DNA of 64,000 nucleotides from Rhodobacteraceae bacterium UBA6796 (GCA_002452815.1 DKFM01000006.1:124001-188000), one strand, 5' to 3'. Shown: positions 32,390 through 42,009, counted from the first letter of the stretch. Made by a program: numbers and translations. Notes: a model not told the origin generated them from the letters alone.

Positions 32390-32989
32390 TCAGCCCTGCT
32401 TCTCGTCGCCGGGCAGAATGTAATGGGCACCTTCCCACGGGCTCAGGAAGTCGAACTGACGGTATTCCTGCGTCAGGTTGACCGGCTCGTAGACGACGCG
32501 TTTCTGCGCCTCGTCATAGCGCAGCTCGACATAGCCCGTGGTGGGGAAATCCTTGCGCAGCGGATGGCCGCGGAAGCCGTAATCGGTCAGCAGACGGCGC
32601 AGGTCCGGGTGACCCGAGAACAGGATGCCGAACATGTCGAAGACTTCGCGCTCGAACCAGTTGGCCGAGGGGTGCACATCGGTGATCGAGGGGCACATCT
32701 CGTCCTCGCGCACGGCCGCCTTCACGCGGATGCGCTGGTTGCGATACATCGACAGGAAATGCCAGACCACGTCGAACCGCGCCGGGCGGGACGGATAGTC
32801 GACCGCGGTGATGTCAACCAGCGTCGAGAATTTGCAGTTCGGGTCCTCGCGCAGGAATTCCACGAAATCGACAATCGAACCGGGAGTAACGGTGACGTTC
32901 AGCTCGCCATAGGCCACTTCGGTCGAGAGCACATCGGCGCCCCGCTTCAGTTCGATATGGGCGGCGAGTTCTTGCAGCTGTTCGGTCAT
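32390..32989 (-). CDS. nuoC: NADH dehydrogenase subunit C
   Basis: 30-kDa-type subunit of the complex I peripheral arm, 199 residues, separate from NuoD here rather than fused as in E. coli. Seen: DITAVDYP, the signature [37 protein letters not shown] and [13 protein letters not shown]. The ATG at 32989 (MTEQLQEL) is preceded by GAGGGACG. It follows nuoB after 13 bp. Confidence 0.98.
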   Translation of the reverse strand: MTEQLQELAAHIELKRGADVLSTEVAYGELNVTVTPGSIVDFVEFLREDPNCKFSTLVDITAVDYPSRPARFDVVWHFLSMYRNQRIRVKAAVREDEMCPSITDVHPSANWFEREVFDMFGILFSGHPDLRRLLTDYGFRGHPLRKDFPTTGYVELRYDEAQKRVVYEPVNLTQEYRQFDFLSPWEGAHYILPGDEKQG

Positions 32990-33002
32990 TGCTCGTCCCT
33001 CC

Positions 33003-33527
33003 TCAGCGCACCAGCGTGCCGGTGCGGCGGATCTTCCGCTGCAACTGCAGGATGCCATACATCAGCGCCTCGGCACTGGGCGGGCAGCCGGGCACATAGA
33101 TGTCGACCGGCACGATCCGGTCACAGCCACGCACCACCGAATAGCTGTAGTGATAATAGCCGCCGCCGTTGGCGCAGCTGCCCATCGAGATGACATAGCG
33201 CGGCTCGGGCATCTGGTCGTAGACCTTGCGCAGCGCCGGGGCCATCTTGTTGGTCAGCGTGCCCGCGACGATCATCACGTCGGACTGGCGCGGGCTGGCG
33301 CGCGGGGCGAAGCCGTAGCGTTCCACATCGTAGCGCGGCATCGCGGTGTGCATCATTTCCACCGCGCAGCAGGCCAGACCGAAGGTCATCCAGTGCAGCG
33401 AGCCGTTGCGCGCCCAGTTGATGATGTCTTCGGCCGAGGTCAGGATGAAGCCCTTGTCCTGCAGGTCGCGGTTGAGCGCGGCAGTCGCCACATCCATATC
33501 CGCGGCCGCGGTGTTGGCTCCGGTCAT
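33003..33527 (-). CDS. nuoB: NADH dehydrogenase subunit B
   Basis: Subunit carrying 4Fe-4S cluster N2, which reduces quinone; 174 residues from the ATG at 33527. That start overlaps the nuoA stop by one base (TGATG); ATGs 9 and 30 nt further upstream lie inside nuoA. Seen: [10 protein letters not shown] with the adjacent cysteines, [11 protein letters not shown] and [11 protein letters not shown], giving all four ligands. N-terminal residues before [10 protein letters not shown] are variable in the family. Confidence 0.98.
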   Translation of the reverse strand: MTGANTAAADMDVATAALNRDLQDKGFILTSAEDIINWARNGSLHWMTFGLACCAVEMMHTAMPRYDVERYGFAPRASPRQSDVMIVAGTLTNKMAPALRKVYDQMPEPRYVISMGSCANGGGYYHYSYSVVRGCDRIVPVDIYVPGCPPSAEALMYGILQLQRKIRRTGTLVR

Positions 33528-33892
33528 CACGCCCATTCCAGCGCCCCTTTCTTCCATTCATAGGCAAAGCCCACGGTCAGCACGCCCAGGAACACCATCA
33601 TCGACCAGAACGCGACCATGCTGAGCCCGCCGAAGGCCACCGCCCAGGGGAACAGGAAGGCGACTTCCAGATCGAAGATGATGAACAGGATCGAGACGAG
33701 GTAGAAGCGCACATCGAACTTCATCCGCGCGTCGTCGAAAGCGTTGAAACCGCACTCATACGCCGACAGCTTTTCAGGGTCGGGATTGCGCACGGCAAGC
33801 ACCACAGCGGCAAGGATCAGGACAAGCCCCAGACCAATAGCCATGGCAAGAAAGATGAGAATGGGAAGATATTCACGCAGCATGTCGTGCAC
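33527..33892 (-). CDS. nuoA: NADH dehydrogenase subunit A
   Basis: Small membrane subunit of complex I (ND3 family), 121 residues, three hydrophobic segments. Seen: [20 protein letters not shown] (the conserved loop with the cysteine near the quinone channel) and [20 protein letters not shown]. The start is taken as the GTG at 33892 because GAGGGAG lies 7 nt upstream of it; the ATG at 33883 would leave a spacing of 16. It is the first gene of the nuo operon, with the promoter expected in the 180 bp upstream. Confidence 0.95.
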   Translation of the reverse strand: MHDMLREYLPILIFLAMAIGLGLVLILAAVVLAVRNPDPEKLSAYECGFNAFDDARMKFDVRFYLVSILFIIFDLEVAFLFPWAVAFGGLSMVAFWSMMVFLGVLTVGFAYEWKKGALEWA

Positions 33893-34010
33893 TGGTTGGC
33901 TCCCTCGTGACGCGACCAGTTGTCGCGCAGGTTCCGGCTGTGCCGACCAATAGCCCCGCCACTGCCCCGGGTCAACCGAGAGCCGCCGGATTTGGGCGCG
34001 AAAAGTGCAA

Positions 34011-34020
34011 ATTGTATACC
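34011..34020 (-). promoter_or_regulatory. GTATAC box upstream of nuoA
   Basis: ATTGTATACC on the given strand (GGTATACAAT in the nuo direction) lies about 120 bp upstream of nuoA. The same decamer core, with GCA two bases before it, occurs upstream of pntA. It contains TACAAT, five of six matches to a -10 hexamer, but no good -35 is spaced to it; it also resembles operators of GntR-type regulators. Which role applies is open. Confidence 0.4.
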
Positions 34021-34074
34021 GCTGCACACCGGATCAGGCATCACAGCCTGCGCTGCCATGGCTGGGGTGCAGGA

Positions 34075-34111
34075 AAGAAACGGGCGGGAAGGGCCACTGC
34101 CTCTCCCGCCC
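34075..34111 (-). terminator. Terminator after the leucine catabolic operon
   Basis: GGGCGGGA (34082-34089) pairs with TCCCGCCC (34104-34111) around a 14-nt loop. Read on the minus strand, the stem is followed by GTTTCTTTCC. It lies about 50 nt past the stop of the enoyl-CoA hydratase gene and separates that operon from nuo. Confidence 0.7.
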
Positions 34112-34159
34112 ATGATCAAAGTCAAGCCGGCACAATTTTTTCCGCCACCGGGCGGCGCA

Positions 34160-34942
34160 TCAGCCGATCCAGGCGGGCGCGCGCTTGTCAAAGAAGGCGG
34201 TGATTCCCTCGATCGCCTCGGGGCTTTCCCAGCGGGCGACAAGGGCCCGAATTGTCGCATCCACGATGTCACTTTCGATCCGCGGCCCCAGGCTGCGCAC
34301 CAGTGCCTTGGCATCGGCCACCGCGCCGGGGGCACAGGACAGATAGGGCACCACCTCGGCCTCGATCGCCGCATCCAGGTCGTCGGGCGCCACCACCCGC
34401 GCCAGCAGGTTCAGGTCGCGCGCCTCTGCCGCATCGAACAGCCGCGACGACATGAAGACACGCCGTGCCTTGGCCGCCCCCATCCGCGCCACCACATAGG
34501 GCGAGATCGTCGCGGGCGTCAGCCCGAGCTTCGTCTCGGTCAGGCCGAAGCGCGCGCCCTCGACCCCCACCGCCACATCGCAGACCGACATCATGCCGAT
34601 GCCACCGCCGAAGGCATTGCCATGGACCCGGCCGATCACCGGCTTGGGGCAACTGTCGAGCGCATTGAGCATCCCCGCCAGTTTCCGTGCCCCGGCCGCC
34701 CGCGTCTCGGCATCGGCGTTGATCTGCGCCTGCATCCATTTCAAATCGCCCCCCGCGCAGAAACTGCCGCCCTCGGCGGCCAGCACGACGACCCGCACCG
34801 CCGGATCGGCGCCAAGCGCGGTGATCGCCGCGGTGATCTCGTCCATCATCTGCGCGCTCAGCGCGTTGTGCTTTTCCGCGCGTGCCAGCACCAGCCGCGC
34901 CACGCCGCGCGTATCGATCTCGACCCTGATCGTCTCAGTCAT
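34160..34942 (-). CDS. Enoyl-CoA hydratase family protein, probably methylglutaconyl-CoA hydratase
   Basis: Crotonase-fold protein of 260 residues. Seen: the oxyanion-hole segments EGGSFCAGGDLKWM and RVHGNAFGGGIGMM, and FGLTETKLGLTPATISPYV, with the active-site glutamates expected in hydratases. Position decides the substrate: it is the last gene of the ivd-carboxylase-HMG-CoA lyase operon, where 3-methylglutaconyl-CoA must be hydrated to HMG-CoA. It overlaps the lyase gene by 8 bp. A liuC-type role is therefore likely but inferred. Confidence 0.9.
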   Translation of the reverse strand: MTETIRVEIDTRGVARLVLARAEKHNALSAQMMDEITAAITALGADPAVRVVVLAAEGGSFCAGGDLKWMQAQINADAETRAAGARKLAGMLNALDSCPKPVIGRVHGNAFGGGIGMMSVCDVAVGVEGARFGLTETKLGLTPATISPYVVARMGAAKARRVFMSSRLFDAAEARDLNLLARVVAPDDLDAAIEAEVVPYLSCAPGAVADAKALVRSLGPRIESDIVDATIRALVARWESPEAIEGITAFFDKRAPAWIG

Positions 34943-35798
34943 GTCTGCTCCATTTCATGCCCCGCGCCAAAGCCGCGGCCTCGTTCAGAACCGCCGGATC
35001 AAGCCCGGTATCAAATCCGCGGGCTGCCAGATGCGCAGCCAGCTTTTCCGTCGCCACATTGCCCGCGGCGCCCGGCGCATAGGGGCAGCCGCCCAGCCCC
35101 CCCACCGCCGCGTCGAACACCCGCAGCCCCAGCGCGAGGCTGGCATCGACATTGTCGAGCGCGCGCCCAGCCGTATCGTGGTAATGCCCGGCCAGACGGT
35201 CGGCAGGCAGTTCGTTCAGCACCGCGCGCAGCATGGCGTCTATGGTCTCGGGGCGGCCCTGACCGATGGTGTCACCCAGACTGACCTCGTAGCAGCACAT
35301 GTCCCGCAGCGCCGCCACCACCCGCGCCACGCTTTCGGGCGCGGTCGGCCCATCATAGGGGCAATCGGTAACGACCGAGACATAGCCGCGCACCGGCATG
35401 CCATCCGCCTGCGCCGCCTCGATGATCGGGGCGAACCGTTCCAGACTTTCGGCAATCGTGCAGTTCAGATTGGCCTTCGAAAACCCTTCCGAGGCCGAGG
35501 CGAAAATCGCCACCTCGTCGGCCCGCGCCGCACGTGCACCTTCATAGCCGCGCAGGTTCGGCGTCAGCGCGGCATAGCGCACGCCCGGCGCCCGGGTGAT
35601 CCCCGCCAGAACCTCGGCACTGTCGGCCATCTGCGGCACCCATTTGGGCGACACGAAAGAGGCCACCTCGATCCGGCGGAACCCCGCGCGGCTGAGGCAA
35701 TCGACCAGCGCGATCTTCTCGGCGGTCGGGATCAGCCGCTTTTCGTTCTGCAACCCGTCGCGGGGCGCCATTTCAAAGATTTCAACGCTTTCAGCCAT
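34935..35798 (-). CDS. mvaB: Hydroxymethylglutaryl-CoA lyase
   Basis: Cleaves HMG-CoA to acetyl-CoA and acetoacetate, the last step of leucine breakdown. The 287-residue TIM-barrel protein has MAPRDGLQNEK at the N-terminus (metal ligand Asp), EVASFVSPKWVPQM, and the signature GLGGCPYAPGAAGNVATE with the catalytic cysteine. It overlaps the GST-like gene upstream by 8 bp and the hydratase downstream by 8 bp. The symbol liuE is also used. Confidence 0.96.
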   Translation of the reverse strand: MAESVEIFEMAPRDGLQNEKRLIPTAEKIALVDCLSRAGFRRIEVASFVSPKWVPQMADSAEVLAGITRAPGVRYAALTPNLRGYEGARAARADEVAIFASASEGFSKANLNCTIAESLERFAPIIEAAQADGMPVRGYVSVVTDCPYDGPTAPESVARVVAALRDMCCYEVSLGDTIGQGRPETIDAMLRAVLNELPADRLAGHYHDTAGRALDNVDASLALGLRVFDAAVGGLGGCPYAPGAAGNVATEKLAAHLAARGFDTGLDPAVLNEAAALARGMKWSRHD

Positions 35799-36441
35799 CG
35801 GTCAGCTCGTAAAATTCCTGGGTATAGATCGTGTCGCCGCCCGCACGCTCCAGCGCGCGCTGATAGGCCGGGCGGGCCTGCACCCGCGCGCGATAGGCCG
35901 CGATCGCCGGAAATCCCTCGGCCCGGACGAAGCGGAACATCGCGTCGATGTTGAAGGCCAGCATGCAATCGGCGGCCGAGAAATCGCGCAAGATCCAGTT
36001 GCGCCCGGTCAGATGCGCCTCCAGCGCCTGCATCGTCACCGCCAGCCGCTTGGTATCCAGCCGCATCAGCGGCACCGAGCGCGCGCTTTCGGGACGCAGG
36101 AAGATGTGGTGGATGTTCAGACTTTGCAGGATATTTGCCTGGGTTTCGGCAAAATGCAGCCATTCCAGAAAATCGGCCCGCTCGGCGCTGCCCGGTGCGG
36201 GCGCCAGCCGCCCGCGCGTTTCGGTCAGATATTCGACGATGGCCCCGGATTCGAAAATCACGCGCCCGTCGATTTCCAGCGCCGGTATCCGCCCGGCCGG
36301 GGACAGTGCGCGAAACTCGGGGCTGCGCAGGCTGCCATCGGTCAGCGACCAGATCCGCAGATCGACCGGCTCGCCCAGTTCCTCCAGCAGCCACAGCACC
36401 CGCAGGCTGCGCGAGCCGGGGACGTGGTGCAGCACGCTCAT
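35791..36441 (-). CDS. Glutathione S-transferase-like protein in the leucine operon
   Basis: A 216-residue protein with the two-domain GST layout: a thioredoxin-like N-terminal domain (about 1-78) with HHVPGSRSLRVLWLLEELG, LSPAGRIPALE and FESGAIVEYL, then an all-helical C-terminal domain. The ATG overlaps the stop of the carboxylase alpha gene (ATGA) and its own end overlaps the HMG-CoA lyase gene, so it is made with the pathway enzymes. No step of leucine degradation is known to need a GST; it might handle a reactive acyl-CoA side product or have become fixed there by chance. Confidence 0.88.
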   Translation of the reverse strand: MSVLHHVPGSRSLRVLWLLEELGEPVDLRIWSLTDGSLRSPEFRALSPAGRIPALEIDGRVIFESGAIVEYLTETRGRLAPAPGSAERADFLEWLHFAETQANILQSLNIHHIFLRPESARSVPLMRLDTKRLAVTMQALEAHLTGRNWILRDFSAADCMLAFNIDAMFRFVRAEGFPAIAAYRARVQARPAYQRALERAGGDTIYTQEFYELTDG

Positions 36442-38372
36442 GCCGCGGCCTCGTCTGCGGCCTCTTCCGCCAGCCGGATCAGTGCCGCGCCCGCCTCGAC
36501 CTGCACCCCCGGGGCCACCAGAACCTCGGCCACCACGCCGGCACGCGCGGCCAGCATCGTGTGCTCCATCTTCATCGCCTCCAGAATGGCCAGCCGGTCG
36601 CCCGCCGCGACCTCCTGCCCGGGCGCCACGAAGACCGCCTTCACCAGACCGGGCATCGGCGCCAGCGTCAGATCCGAGGCCGCGCCTTCGGCCACCCGCG
36701 CCAGCGGGTCGACCCGGGCGAAACGATGCGCGCCGCGCATGAAGACGGTGATCTCGTCGGTGTCGACATGCAGCCGCGCACCGGTCTTGACCCCGTCGAC
36801 CCACCAGCCATCCGATTGGAGCACGCAGTCATGCACCGCGCCCTCGACCTCGACCGTGACCTGCCCCGGACCATGCACCCGCACCGCCGCTTCGGACGCG
36901 AAGGGCACCATCCGGCGCAGCGCGCCCCACAGCGCAAAGCCGCTGCCCGCGCCCTCGTGCAACCCGGCCGCCGCCAGCACCGCCAGCGCCTGCGCCGCCG
37001 GCGGCTGCGCGCCCTGGGCCACCAGCGCATCCAGATCGCGCGCGATCAGCCCGGTATCGACATCGCCCACCGCAAACCCCGGATGCCGCGCCAGCGCGCC
37101 CAGAAAGCCCAGGTTCGTCACCGTGCCCGCAACCTCGGTCTGATCGAGCGCCTGCGCCAGCTGCGCCAGCGCCACCGCGCGGGTCGGCCCATGGGTGATC
37201 AGCTTGGCGATCATCGGATCATACCACGGGCTGATCGTGTCCCCCGGGCGCACGCCGGTGTCGGCGCGGCAGTGATCGGCAAACCGCAGATGCGCCAGCG
37301 TGCCGGTGGCGGGCAGGAAGCCCGCGGGCACGTCCTCGGCATAAAGCCGGGCCTCGAAGGCGTGGCCGGTGATTTTCAGATCTTCCTGCCGCGCGGGCAA
37401 GGGCTCGCCCGAGGCCACACGCAGCTGCCATTCGACCAGATCGACGCCGGTGATCGCCTCGGTCACCGGGTGTTCGACCTGCAGACGGGTGTTCATTTCC
37501 ATGAACCAGAACCGATCCGCGCGCAGCCCGTCGCTGGCATCGACGATGAATTCCACCGTGCCCGCGCCCGAATAGCCGATCGCCTCGGCGGCACGCACCG
37601 CCGCCTGCCCCATCGCGGCGCGCATCTCGGGCGTCATGCCGGGCGCCGGGGCCTCTTCGATCACCTTCTGGTGGCGGCGCTGCAACGAGCAATCCCGCTC
37701 GAACAGATGCACGGCGCGGGTGCCGTCGCCAAAGACCTGCACCTCGATATGGCGCGGCTTCTCGACATATTTCTCGATCAGCACATCGGGATTGCCGAAG
37801 GCGGTCTGCGCCTCTCCCTGGGCGCTGGCCAGCGCGGCGGCGAAATCGCGCGGGTGATCGACCCGGCGCATGCCCTTGCCGCCGCCACCCGCCACCGCCT
37901 TGATCAGCACCGGATAGCCCACCGTATCGGCCGCGCCCGCCAGATGCTCGGGGTCCTGATTGGTGCCGTGATAGCCGGGCACCACGGGCACGCCCGCCTC
38001 GACCATCAGCGCCTTGGCCGCATCCTTCAGCCCCATCGCCCGGATCGCATCGCCCGAGGGACCGATGAACACCAGCCCCGCCGCCTGCACCGCATCGACG
38101 AAACCGGGGTTTTCGGACAGAAACCCGTAGCCCGGATGGATCGCCTGCGCGCCGGTGTCGAGCGCCGCGCGAATGATCGCATCGCCGCGCAGATAGCTGT
38201 CGGCCGGACGCGGCCCGCCGATATGCACCGCCTCATCGGCCAGCGCGACATGGCGCGCGCCCGCATCGGCATCGGAATAGACCGCGACGGTCGCCACGCC
38301 CATGCGGCGCGCGGTGTCGATCACGCGGCAGGCGATCTCGCCCCGGTTGGCAATCAGGATCTTGTGAAACAT
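36438..38372 (-). CDS. 3-Methylcrotonyl-CoA carboxylase, biotin-containing alpha subunit
   Basis: Biotin-dependent carboxylase subunit of 644 residues (mccA or liuD type). The biotin carboxylase domain (about 1-445) shows KILIANRGEIACRV, the ATP-grasp glycine loop GGGGKGMRRV, and FMEMNTRLQVEHPVTE. After a middle domain, the C-terminal biotin carrier domain contains EAMKMEHT with the biotinylated Lys601. Similar subunits exist for propionyl- and acetyl-CoA carboxylases; neighbours ivd and mvaB make 3-methylcrotonyl-CoA the likely substrate. GGGGAGG precedes the ATG. A long palindromic repeat lies in the 130-bp gap to the beta subunit gene. Confidence 0.93.
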   Translation of the reverse strand: MFHKILIANRGEIACRVIDTARRMGVATVAVYSDADAGARHVALADEAVHIGGPRPADSYLRGDAIIRAALDTGAQAIHPGYGFLSENPGFVDAVQAAGLVFIGPSGDAIRAMGLKDAAKALMVEAGVPVVPGYHGTNQDPEHLAGAADTVGYPVLIKAVAGGGGKGMRRVDHPRDFAAALASAQGEAQTAFGNPDVLIEKYVEKPRHIEVQVFGDGTRAVHLFERDCSLQRRHQKVIEEAPAPGMTPEMRAAMGQAAVRAAEAIGYSGAGTVEFIVDASDGLRADRFWFMEMNTRLQVEHPVTEAITGVDLVEWQLRVASGEPLPARQEDLKITGHAFEARLYAEDVPAGFLPATGTLAHLRFADHCRADTGVRPGDTISPWYDPMIAKLITHGPTRAVALAQLAQALDQTEVAGTVTNLGFLGALARHPGFAVGDVDTGLIARDLDALVAQGAQPPAAQALAVLAAAGLHEGAGSGFALWGALRRMVPFASEAAVRVHGPGQVTVEVEGAVHDCVLQSDGWWVDGVKTGARLHVDTDEITVFMRGAHRFARVDPLARVAEGAASDLTLAPMPGLVKAVFVAPGQEVAAGDRLAILEAMKMEHTMLAARAGVVAEVLVAPGVQVEAGAALIRLAEEAADEAAA

Positions 38373-38410
38373 CGGTTTCCTCCCCTTGGAACCGCGAGGG
38401 GGCGCTGCCC

Positions 38411-38500
38411 CCGCTCCTGCGGAGCCCCCCGGGATATTTTCACCAAGATGAACCGCATCGGTTTTCAGCTTGGCTCAAATATCCCCGCCGGAGGCATCAT
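38411..38500. repeat. Dispersed intergenic palindrome, copy 2, between the two carboxylase genes
   Basis: The left arm (GGGATATTTTCACCAAGATGAA with flanking CTCCTGCGGAGCCCCCC) is complemented by the right arm around TTCAGCTTGGCTCAAATATC and CCCGCCGGAGGC. It ends 2 bp from the stop codon of the carboxylase beta gene, as copy 1 ends next to the rnj stop. Here it lies inside an apparent operon, so it may tune the alpha-to-beta transcript ratio rather than end transcription fully. Confidence 0.8.
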
Positions 38501-38502
38501 TG

Positions 38503-40107
38503 TTACATGCGGAACACGCCAAAGCGCGTGGGTTCGATCGGCGCGCACAGGCTGGCCGAGAGCGACAGCGCCAGCACCTCGCGGGTGCGGCGCGGGTCGA
38601 TGATGCCATCGTCCCAAAGCCGCGCCGAGGCATAGAGCGGGTGGCTCTGCCGTTCGAACATCTCGATCGTGGGGCGCTTGAACTCGGCTTCCTCTTCCGC
38701 CGACCAGCTGCCGCCCTTGCGCTCGATCCCGTCGCGCCGGACGGTGGCCAGAACGCCCGCGGCCTGCTCGCCACCCATCACCGAGATGCGCGAGTTGGGC
38801 CAGGTCCACAGGAAGCGCGGCTGATAGGCGCGCCCGGACATGCCGTAATTGCCCGCCCCGAAGGACCCGCCCACCAGCATGGTGATCTTCGGCACATTGG
38901 TGGTGGCAACCGCGGTCACCATCTTGGCGCCGTGCCGCGCGATGCCCTCGTTTTCATATTTGCGCCCGACCATGAAGCCGGTGATGTTTTGCAAGAACAC
39001 CAGCGGAATCCCGCGCTGGCTGCACAGTTCGATGAAATGCGCGGCCTTCTGCGCGGCTTCGGAAAAGAGCACGCCGTTGTTGGCCACGATCCCCACCGGG
39101 CAACCCTGCACATGGGCAAAGCCGGTGACGATGGTTTCCCCGAAGCGCGGCTTGAATTCATCGAAGCGCGAGCCATCGACGACGCGGGCGATCACCTCGC
39201 GAATGTCGTAAGGGGTGCGCAGATCGGCAGGCACGACGCCGAACAGCTCGTCAGGGTCATAGGCGGGGTCTTCGCTGGCCTGCCATTGCACCGTGGCGGG
39301 CTTGGCACGGTTCAGGTGGCTGACCGCGCGGCGGGCAAGGGCCAGCGCGTGGGCGTCATCCTCGGCCAGGTAATCGGCCACGCCCGACAGCCGCGTGTGG
39401 ACATCGCCGCCGCCAAGATCTTCGGCGGTGACGACCTCGCCGGTTGCGGCACGCACCAAGGGCGGGCCAGCCAGGAAGATCGTCCCCTGTTCCTTGACGA
39501 TGATCGTCACATCCGACATCGCGGGGACATAGGCGCCACCCGCGGTGCACGACCCCATCACCACTGCGATCTGCGGGATGCCCTTGGCCGACATCCGCGC
39601 CTGATTGTAGAAGATGCGCCCGAAATGGTCGCGGTCGGGGAAGACCTCGTCCTGATTGGGCAGGTTGGCGCCGCCAGAATCGACCAGATAGACGCAGGGC
39701 AGCGCGCATTCCTCGGCGATTTCCTGCGCGCGCAGGTGTTTCTTGACCGTCATCGGGTAATAGGTGCCGCCCTTGACGGTGGCGTCATTGGCGACGACCA
39801 TCACCTCTTGCCCCATCACGCGGCCGATGCCGGCGATCACGCCCGCACCCGGCGCCGCCCCGTCATACAGACCATGCGCCGCCGTTGCGCCGATTTCCAG
39901 AAACGGCGAGCCCGGGTCCAGAAGCCCCGCGACCCGTTCGCGCGGGGCCATCTTGCCGCGCGCGATATGGCGGGCGGTGGCCTCGGCCCCGCCACCGGCC
40001 GCAGCCAGAGCCGCAGCCTCGCGCACGGTGTCGAGCATCGCCAGATGCGCCGCGCGATTGGCCTGCGCCTGTTCGGACCCTGCCAGGAAGGAAGAGCTGA
40101 GTTTCAT
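38503..40107 (-). CDS. 3-Methylcrotonyl-CoA carboxylase, beta (carboxyltransferase) subunit
   Basis: Carboxyltransferase subunit of 534 residues (mccB or liuB type), crotonase superfamily. Seen: [71 protein letters not shown] and, in the second half, [15 protein letters not shown] and [13 protein letters not shown]. The DSGGANLP motif is typical of methylcrotonyl- rather than propionyl-CoA carboxylases. It follows ivd by 16 bp. Confidence 0.95.
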   Translation of the reverse strand: MKLSSSFLAGSEQAQANRAAHLAMLDTVREAAALAAAGGGAEATARHIARGKMAPRERVAGLLDPGSPFLEIGATAAHGLYDGAAPGAGVIAGIGRVMGQEVMVVANDATVKGGTYYPMTVKKHLRAQEIAEECALPCVYLVDSGGANLPNQDEVFPDRDHFGRIFYNQARMSAKGIPQIAVVMGSCTAGGAYVPAMSDVTIIVKEQGTIFLAGPPLVRAATGEVVTAEDLGGGDVHTRLSGVADYLAEDDAHALALARRAVSHLNRAKPATVQWQASEDPAYDPDELFGVVPADLRTPYDIREVIARVVDGSRFDEFKPRFGETIVTGFAHVQGCPVGIVANNGVLFSEAAQKAAHFIELCSQRGIPLVFLQNITGFMVGRKYENEGIARHGAKMVTAVATTNVPKITMLVGGSFGAGNYGMSGRAYQPRFLWTWPNSRISVMGGEQAAGVLATVRRDGIERKGGSWSAEEEAEFKRPTIEMFERQSHPLYASARLWDDGIIDPRRTREVLALSLSASLCAPIEPTRFGVFRM

Positions 40108-40123
40108 TGTCGCCCCCTGCCCC

Positions 40124-41284
40124 TCAGGCCTTGTCCATGATTTCGCGGCCGATCAGCATGCGGCGGATTTCGCTGGTGCCCGCGCCGATCTCCATCAGCT
40201 TGGCGTCGCGGAACAGCCGGCTGACGGTCGAGTCGTTCAGGAAGCCTGCGCCACCCAGGGCCTGCACCGCCTGATGCGCCTGCACCATCGCCTGTTCGGA
40301 AGCATAAAGCACCGTGGCCGCCGCATCCTGACGCGTCACCTGCCCCTTGTCGCAGGCTTTCGCCACCTCGTAGGTATAGGCGCGCGCGGTGTTCATCGCG
40401 ACATACATGTCGGCGATCTTGGCCTGCATCAGCTGGAAATTCCCGATCGGCTGGCCGAACTGGTGACGCTCCTTGGCATAGGGCACCACCTCGTCCAGAC
40501 AGGCAGCCATGATGCCGGTACCGATGCCCGACAGCACGACGCGCTCGTAATCGAGCCCCGACATCAGGACGCGCACGCCCTTCCCTTCGGTGCCCAGCAC
40601 GTTTTCGAACGGCACTTCGCAATTGTCGAAGAACAGCTGCGCCGTGTTCGAACCACGCATGCCAATCTTGTCGAAATGCTGGCTGGTCGAGAACCCCTTG
40701 AAGGATTTCTCGACGATGAAGGCGGTGATGCCTTTCGATCCCGCCTCGGGGTCGGTCTTGGCATAGACCACCAGCGTATCGGCATCGGGGCCGTTGGTGA
40801 TCCAGTATTTATGGCCGTTCAGGACATAATAGCCGTTGCGCTTCTCGGCGCGCAGCTTCATGCCGACCACATCCGAGCCCGCGCCGCTTTCGCTCATCGC
40901 CAGCGCGCCGACCTTGGCGCCCGAAACCAGATCGGGCAGGTATTTCGCCTTCTGCGCATCGCTGCCGTTCAGCTTCAGCTGGTTCACGCACAGGTTCGAA
41001 TGCGCCCCGTAGCTGAGCGAGATCGAGGCCGAGACGCGGGCGATTTCCTCGGTCGCGATGACATGCGCCAGATAGCCCATGCCCGCCCCGCCATATTCCT
41101 CGGATACGGTGATGCCCAGCAGGCCCAGCTCGCCCATCTCGGCCCACAATTCATGCGGGAAGACATTGTCACGGTCGACCTGCGCGGCAATCGGCACAAG
41201 CCGGTCCTGTGCCCAGGAATGCACCATGTCGCGCAGTGCGTTGACGTCTTCCCCCAGATCGAAACTCATCGAAGCGGCAAACAT
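40124..41284 (-). CDS. ivd: Isovaleryl-CoA dehydrogenase
   Basis: FAD-dependent acyl-CoA dehydrogenase of 386 residues, first gene of the leucine catabolic operon (liuA type). Seen: [33 protein letters not shown] (flavin contact), [14 protein letters not shown], and [10 protein letters not shown], where the glutamate matches the unusual catalytic position of isovaleryl-CoA dehydrogenase. The C-terminal [11 protein letters not shown] and [14 protein letters not shown] are present. GGAGGAG lies 6 nt before the ATG, and a palindromic operator-like site lies about 20-35 bp upstream. Confidence 0.96.
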   Translation of the reverse strand: MFAASMSFDLGEDVNALRDMVHSWAQDRLVPIAAQVDRDNVFPHELWAEMGELGLLGITVSEEYGGAGMGYLAHVIATEEIARVSASISLSYGAHSNLCVNQLKLNGSDAQKAKYLPDLVSGAKVGALAMSESGAGSDVVGMKLRAEKRNGYYVLNGHKYWITNGPDADTLVVYAKTDPEAGSKGITAFIVEKSFKGFSTSQHFDKIGMRGSNTAQLFFDNCEVPFENVLGTEGKGVRVLMSGLDYERVVLSGIGTGIMAACLDEVVPYAKERHQFGQPIGNFQLMQAKIADMYVAMNTARAYTYEVAKACDKGQVTRQDAAATVLYASEQAMVQAHQAVQALGGAGFLNDSTVSRLFRDAKLMEIGAGTSEIRRMLIGREIMDKA

Positions 41285-41304
41285 GCGGTCTCCTCCCCGT
41301 TTAT

Positions 41305-41318
41305 TGAACGCTTGTTCA
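41305..41318. promoter_or_regulatory. Operator-like palindrome upstream of ivd
   Basis: TGAAC and GTTCA are perfect inverted 5-bp arms around GCTT, set in an AT-rich stretch, 20 bp from the ivd ATG in the 121-bp gap to the divergent creA-like gene. The form fits a TetR-type repressor site and the position would block transcription of the leucine operon. No regulator gene is adjacent. Confidence 0.5.
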
Positions 41319-41405
41319 TTTAATGCCCGTCGATTCGAGTCGCGTCAAGCCTTGTGCGCGGCGCGCCCGGCCCCATCTGAAAGAAAACCCGTTCAGGAGA
41401 CTGCC

Positions 41406-41867
41406 ATGATCCGTCCGCTTGCCGCCGCCGCACTCTTCGCGCTCGCCCCTCTCGCCACCCCCCTCCATGCCGAAACGGTGGGCAAGGTCGGTGTCGACTG
41501 GATCGGCAACGATATCATCATCGAGGCGATCGAAGACCCGAAGGTGCAGGGCGTGACCTGCCACATCGCCTATTTCGACCGCTCGCTTCTGGACCGGCTG
41601 TCGCAGGGCAACTGGTTCGAAGACCCGTCGAATTCCTCGATCGCCTGCCGCCAGACCGGCCCGATCAAGATCGGCGACATCGCGCGCGGCCCGAAGGGCG
41701 AGAAGGTGTTTTCCGAAAGCCGCTCGCTGATCTTCAAATCGCTGCGGATGACCCGGATCTTCGACGAGGATCATCAGACGCTGATCTATCTGACCCACGC
41801 GAACGAACTGACCGAGGGTTCGGCGAAGATGTCGATCTCGACCGTGCCGCTGTTCGGCTCCGAATAA
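41406..41867 (+). CDS. creA: CreA family protein
   Basis: A 153-residue exported protein. The signal peptide is about 22 residues (MIRPLAAAALFALAPLATP, cleavage after LHA). The mature part shows the family pattern VGVDWIGNDI, DPKVQGVTCH, EDPSNSSIACRQTGPI and the two or three cysteines of the E. coli protein. CreA function is unknown; the family is widespread in proteobacteria. AGGAG lies 6 nt before the ATG. It is divergent from ivd and is followed directly by palindrome copy 3. Confidence 0.93.
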   Translation: MIRPLAAAALFALAPLATPLHAETVGKVGVDWIGNDIIIEAIEDPKVQGVTCHIAYFDRSLLDRLSQGNWFEDPSNSSIACRQTGPIKIGDIARGPKGEKVFSESRSLIFKSLRMTRIFDEDHQTLIYLTHANELTEGSAKMSISTVPLFGSE

Positions 41868-42004
41868 AGGGGGCGCTGCCCCCTCGGACCTGCGGTCCTT
41901 CACCCCCGGGATATTTTCACCAGAAAGAAAGGCAAAAGCCGCGCACCTTCTTTCTGGCTGAAATATCCCGGGGGGAGCGCAGCGGGGGGCAGCGCCCCCC
42001 TGCC
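41868..42004. repeat. Dispersed intergenic palindrome, copy 3 (longest)
   Basis: About 137 bp that fold into one long hairpin. The inner arms are GGGATATTTTCACCAGAAAG and CTTTCTGGCTGAAATATCCC; the outer arms are GGGGGCGCTGCCCCCTCGG and CAGCGGGGGGCAGCGCCCCC. It lies exactly between the stops of the convergent creA-like and DegT genes and probably terminates both. It is the most complete member of the family in the window. Confidence 0.85.
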
Positions 42005-42009
42005 CGGTT

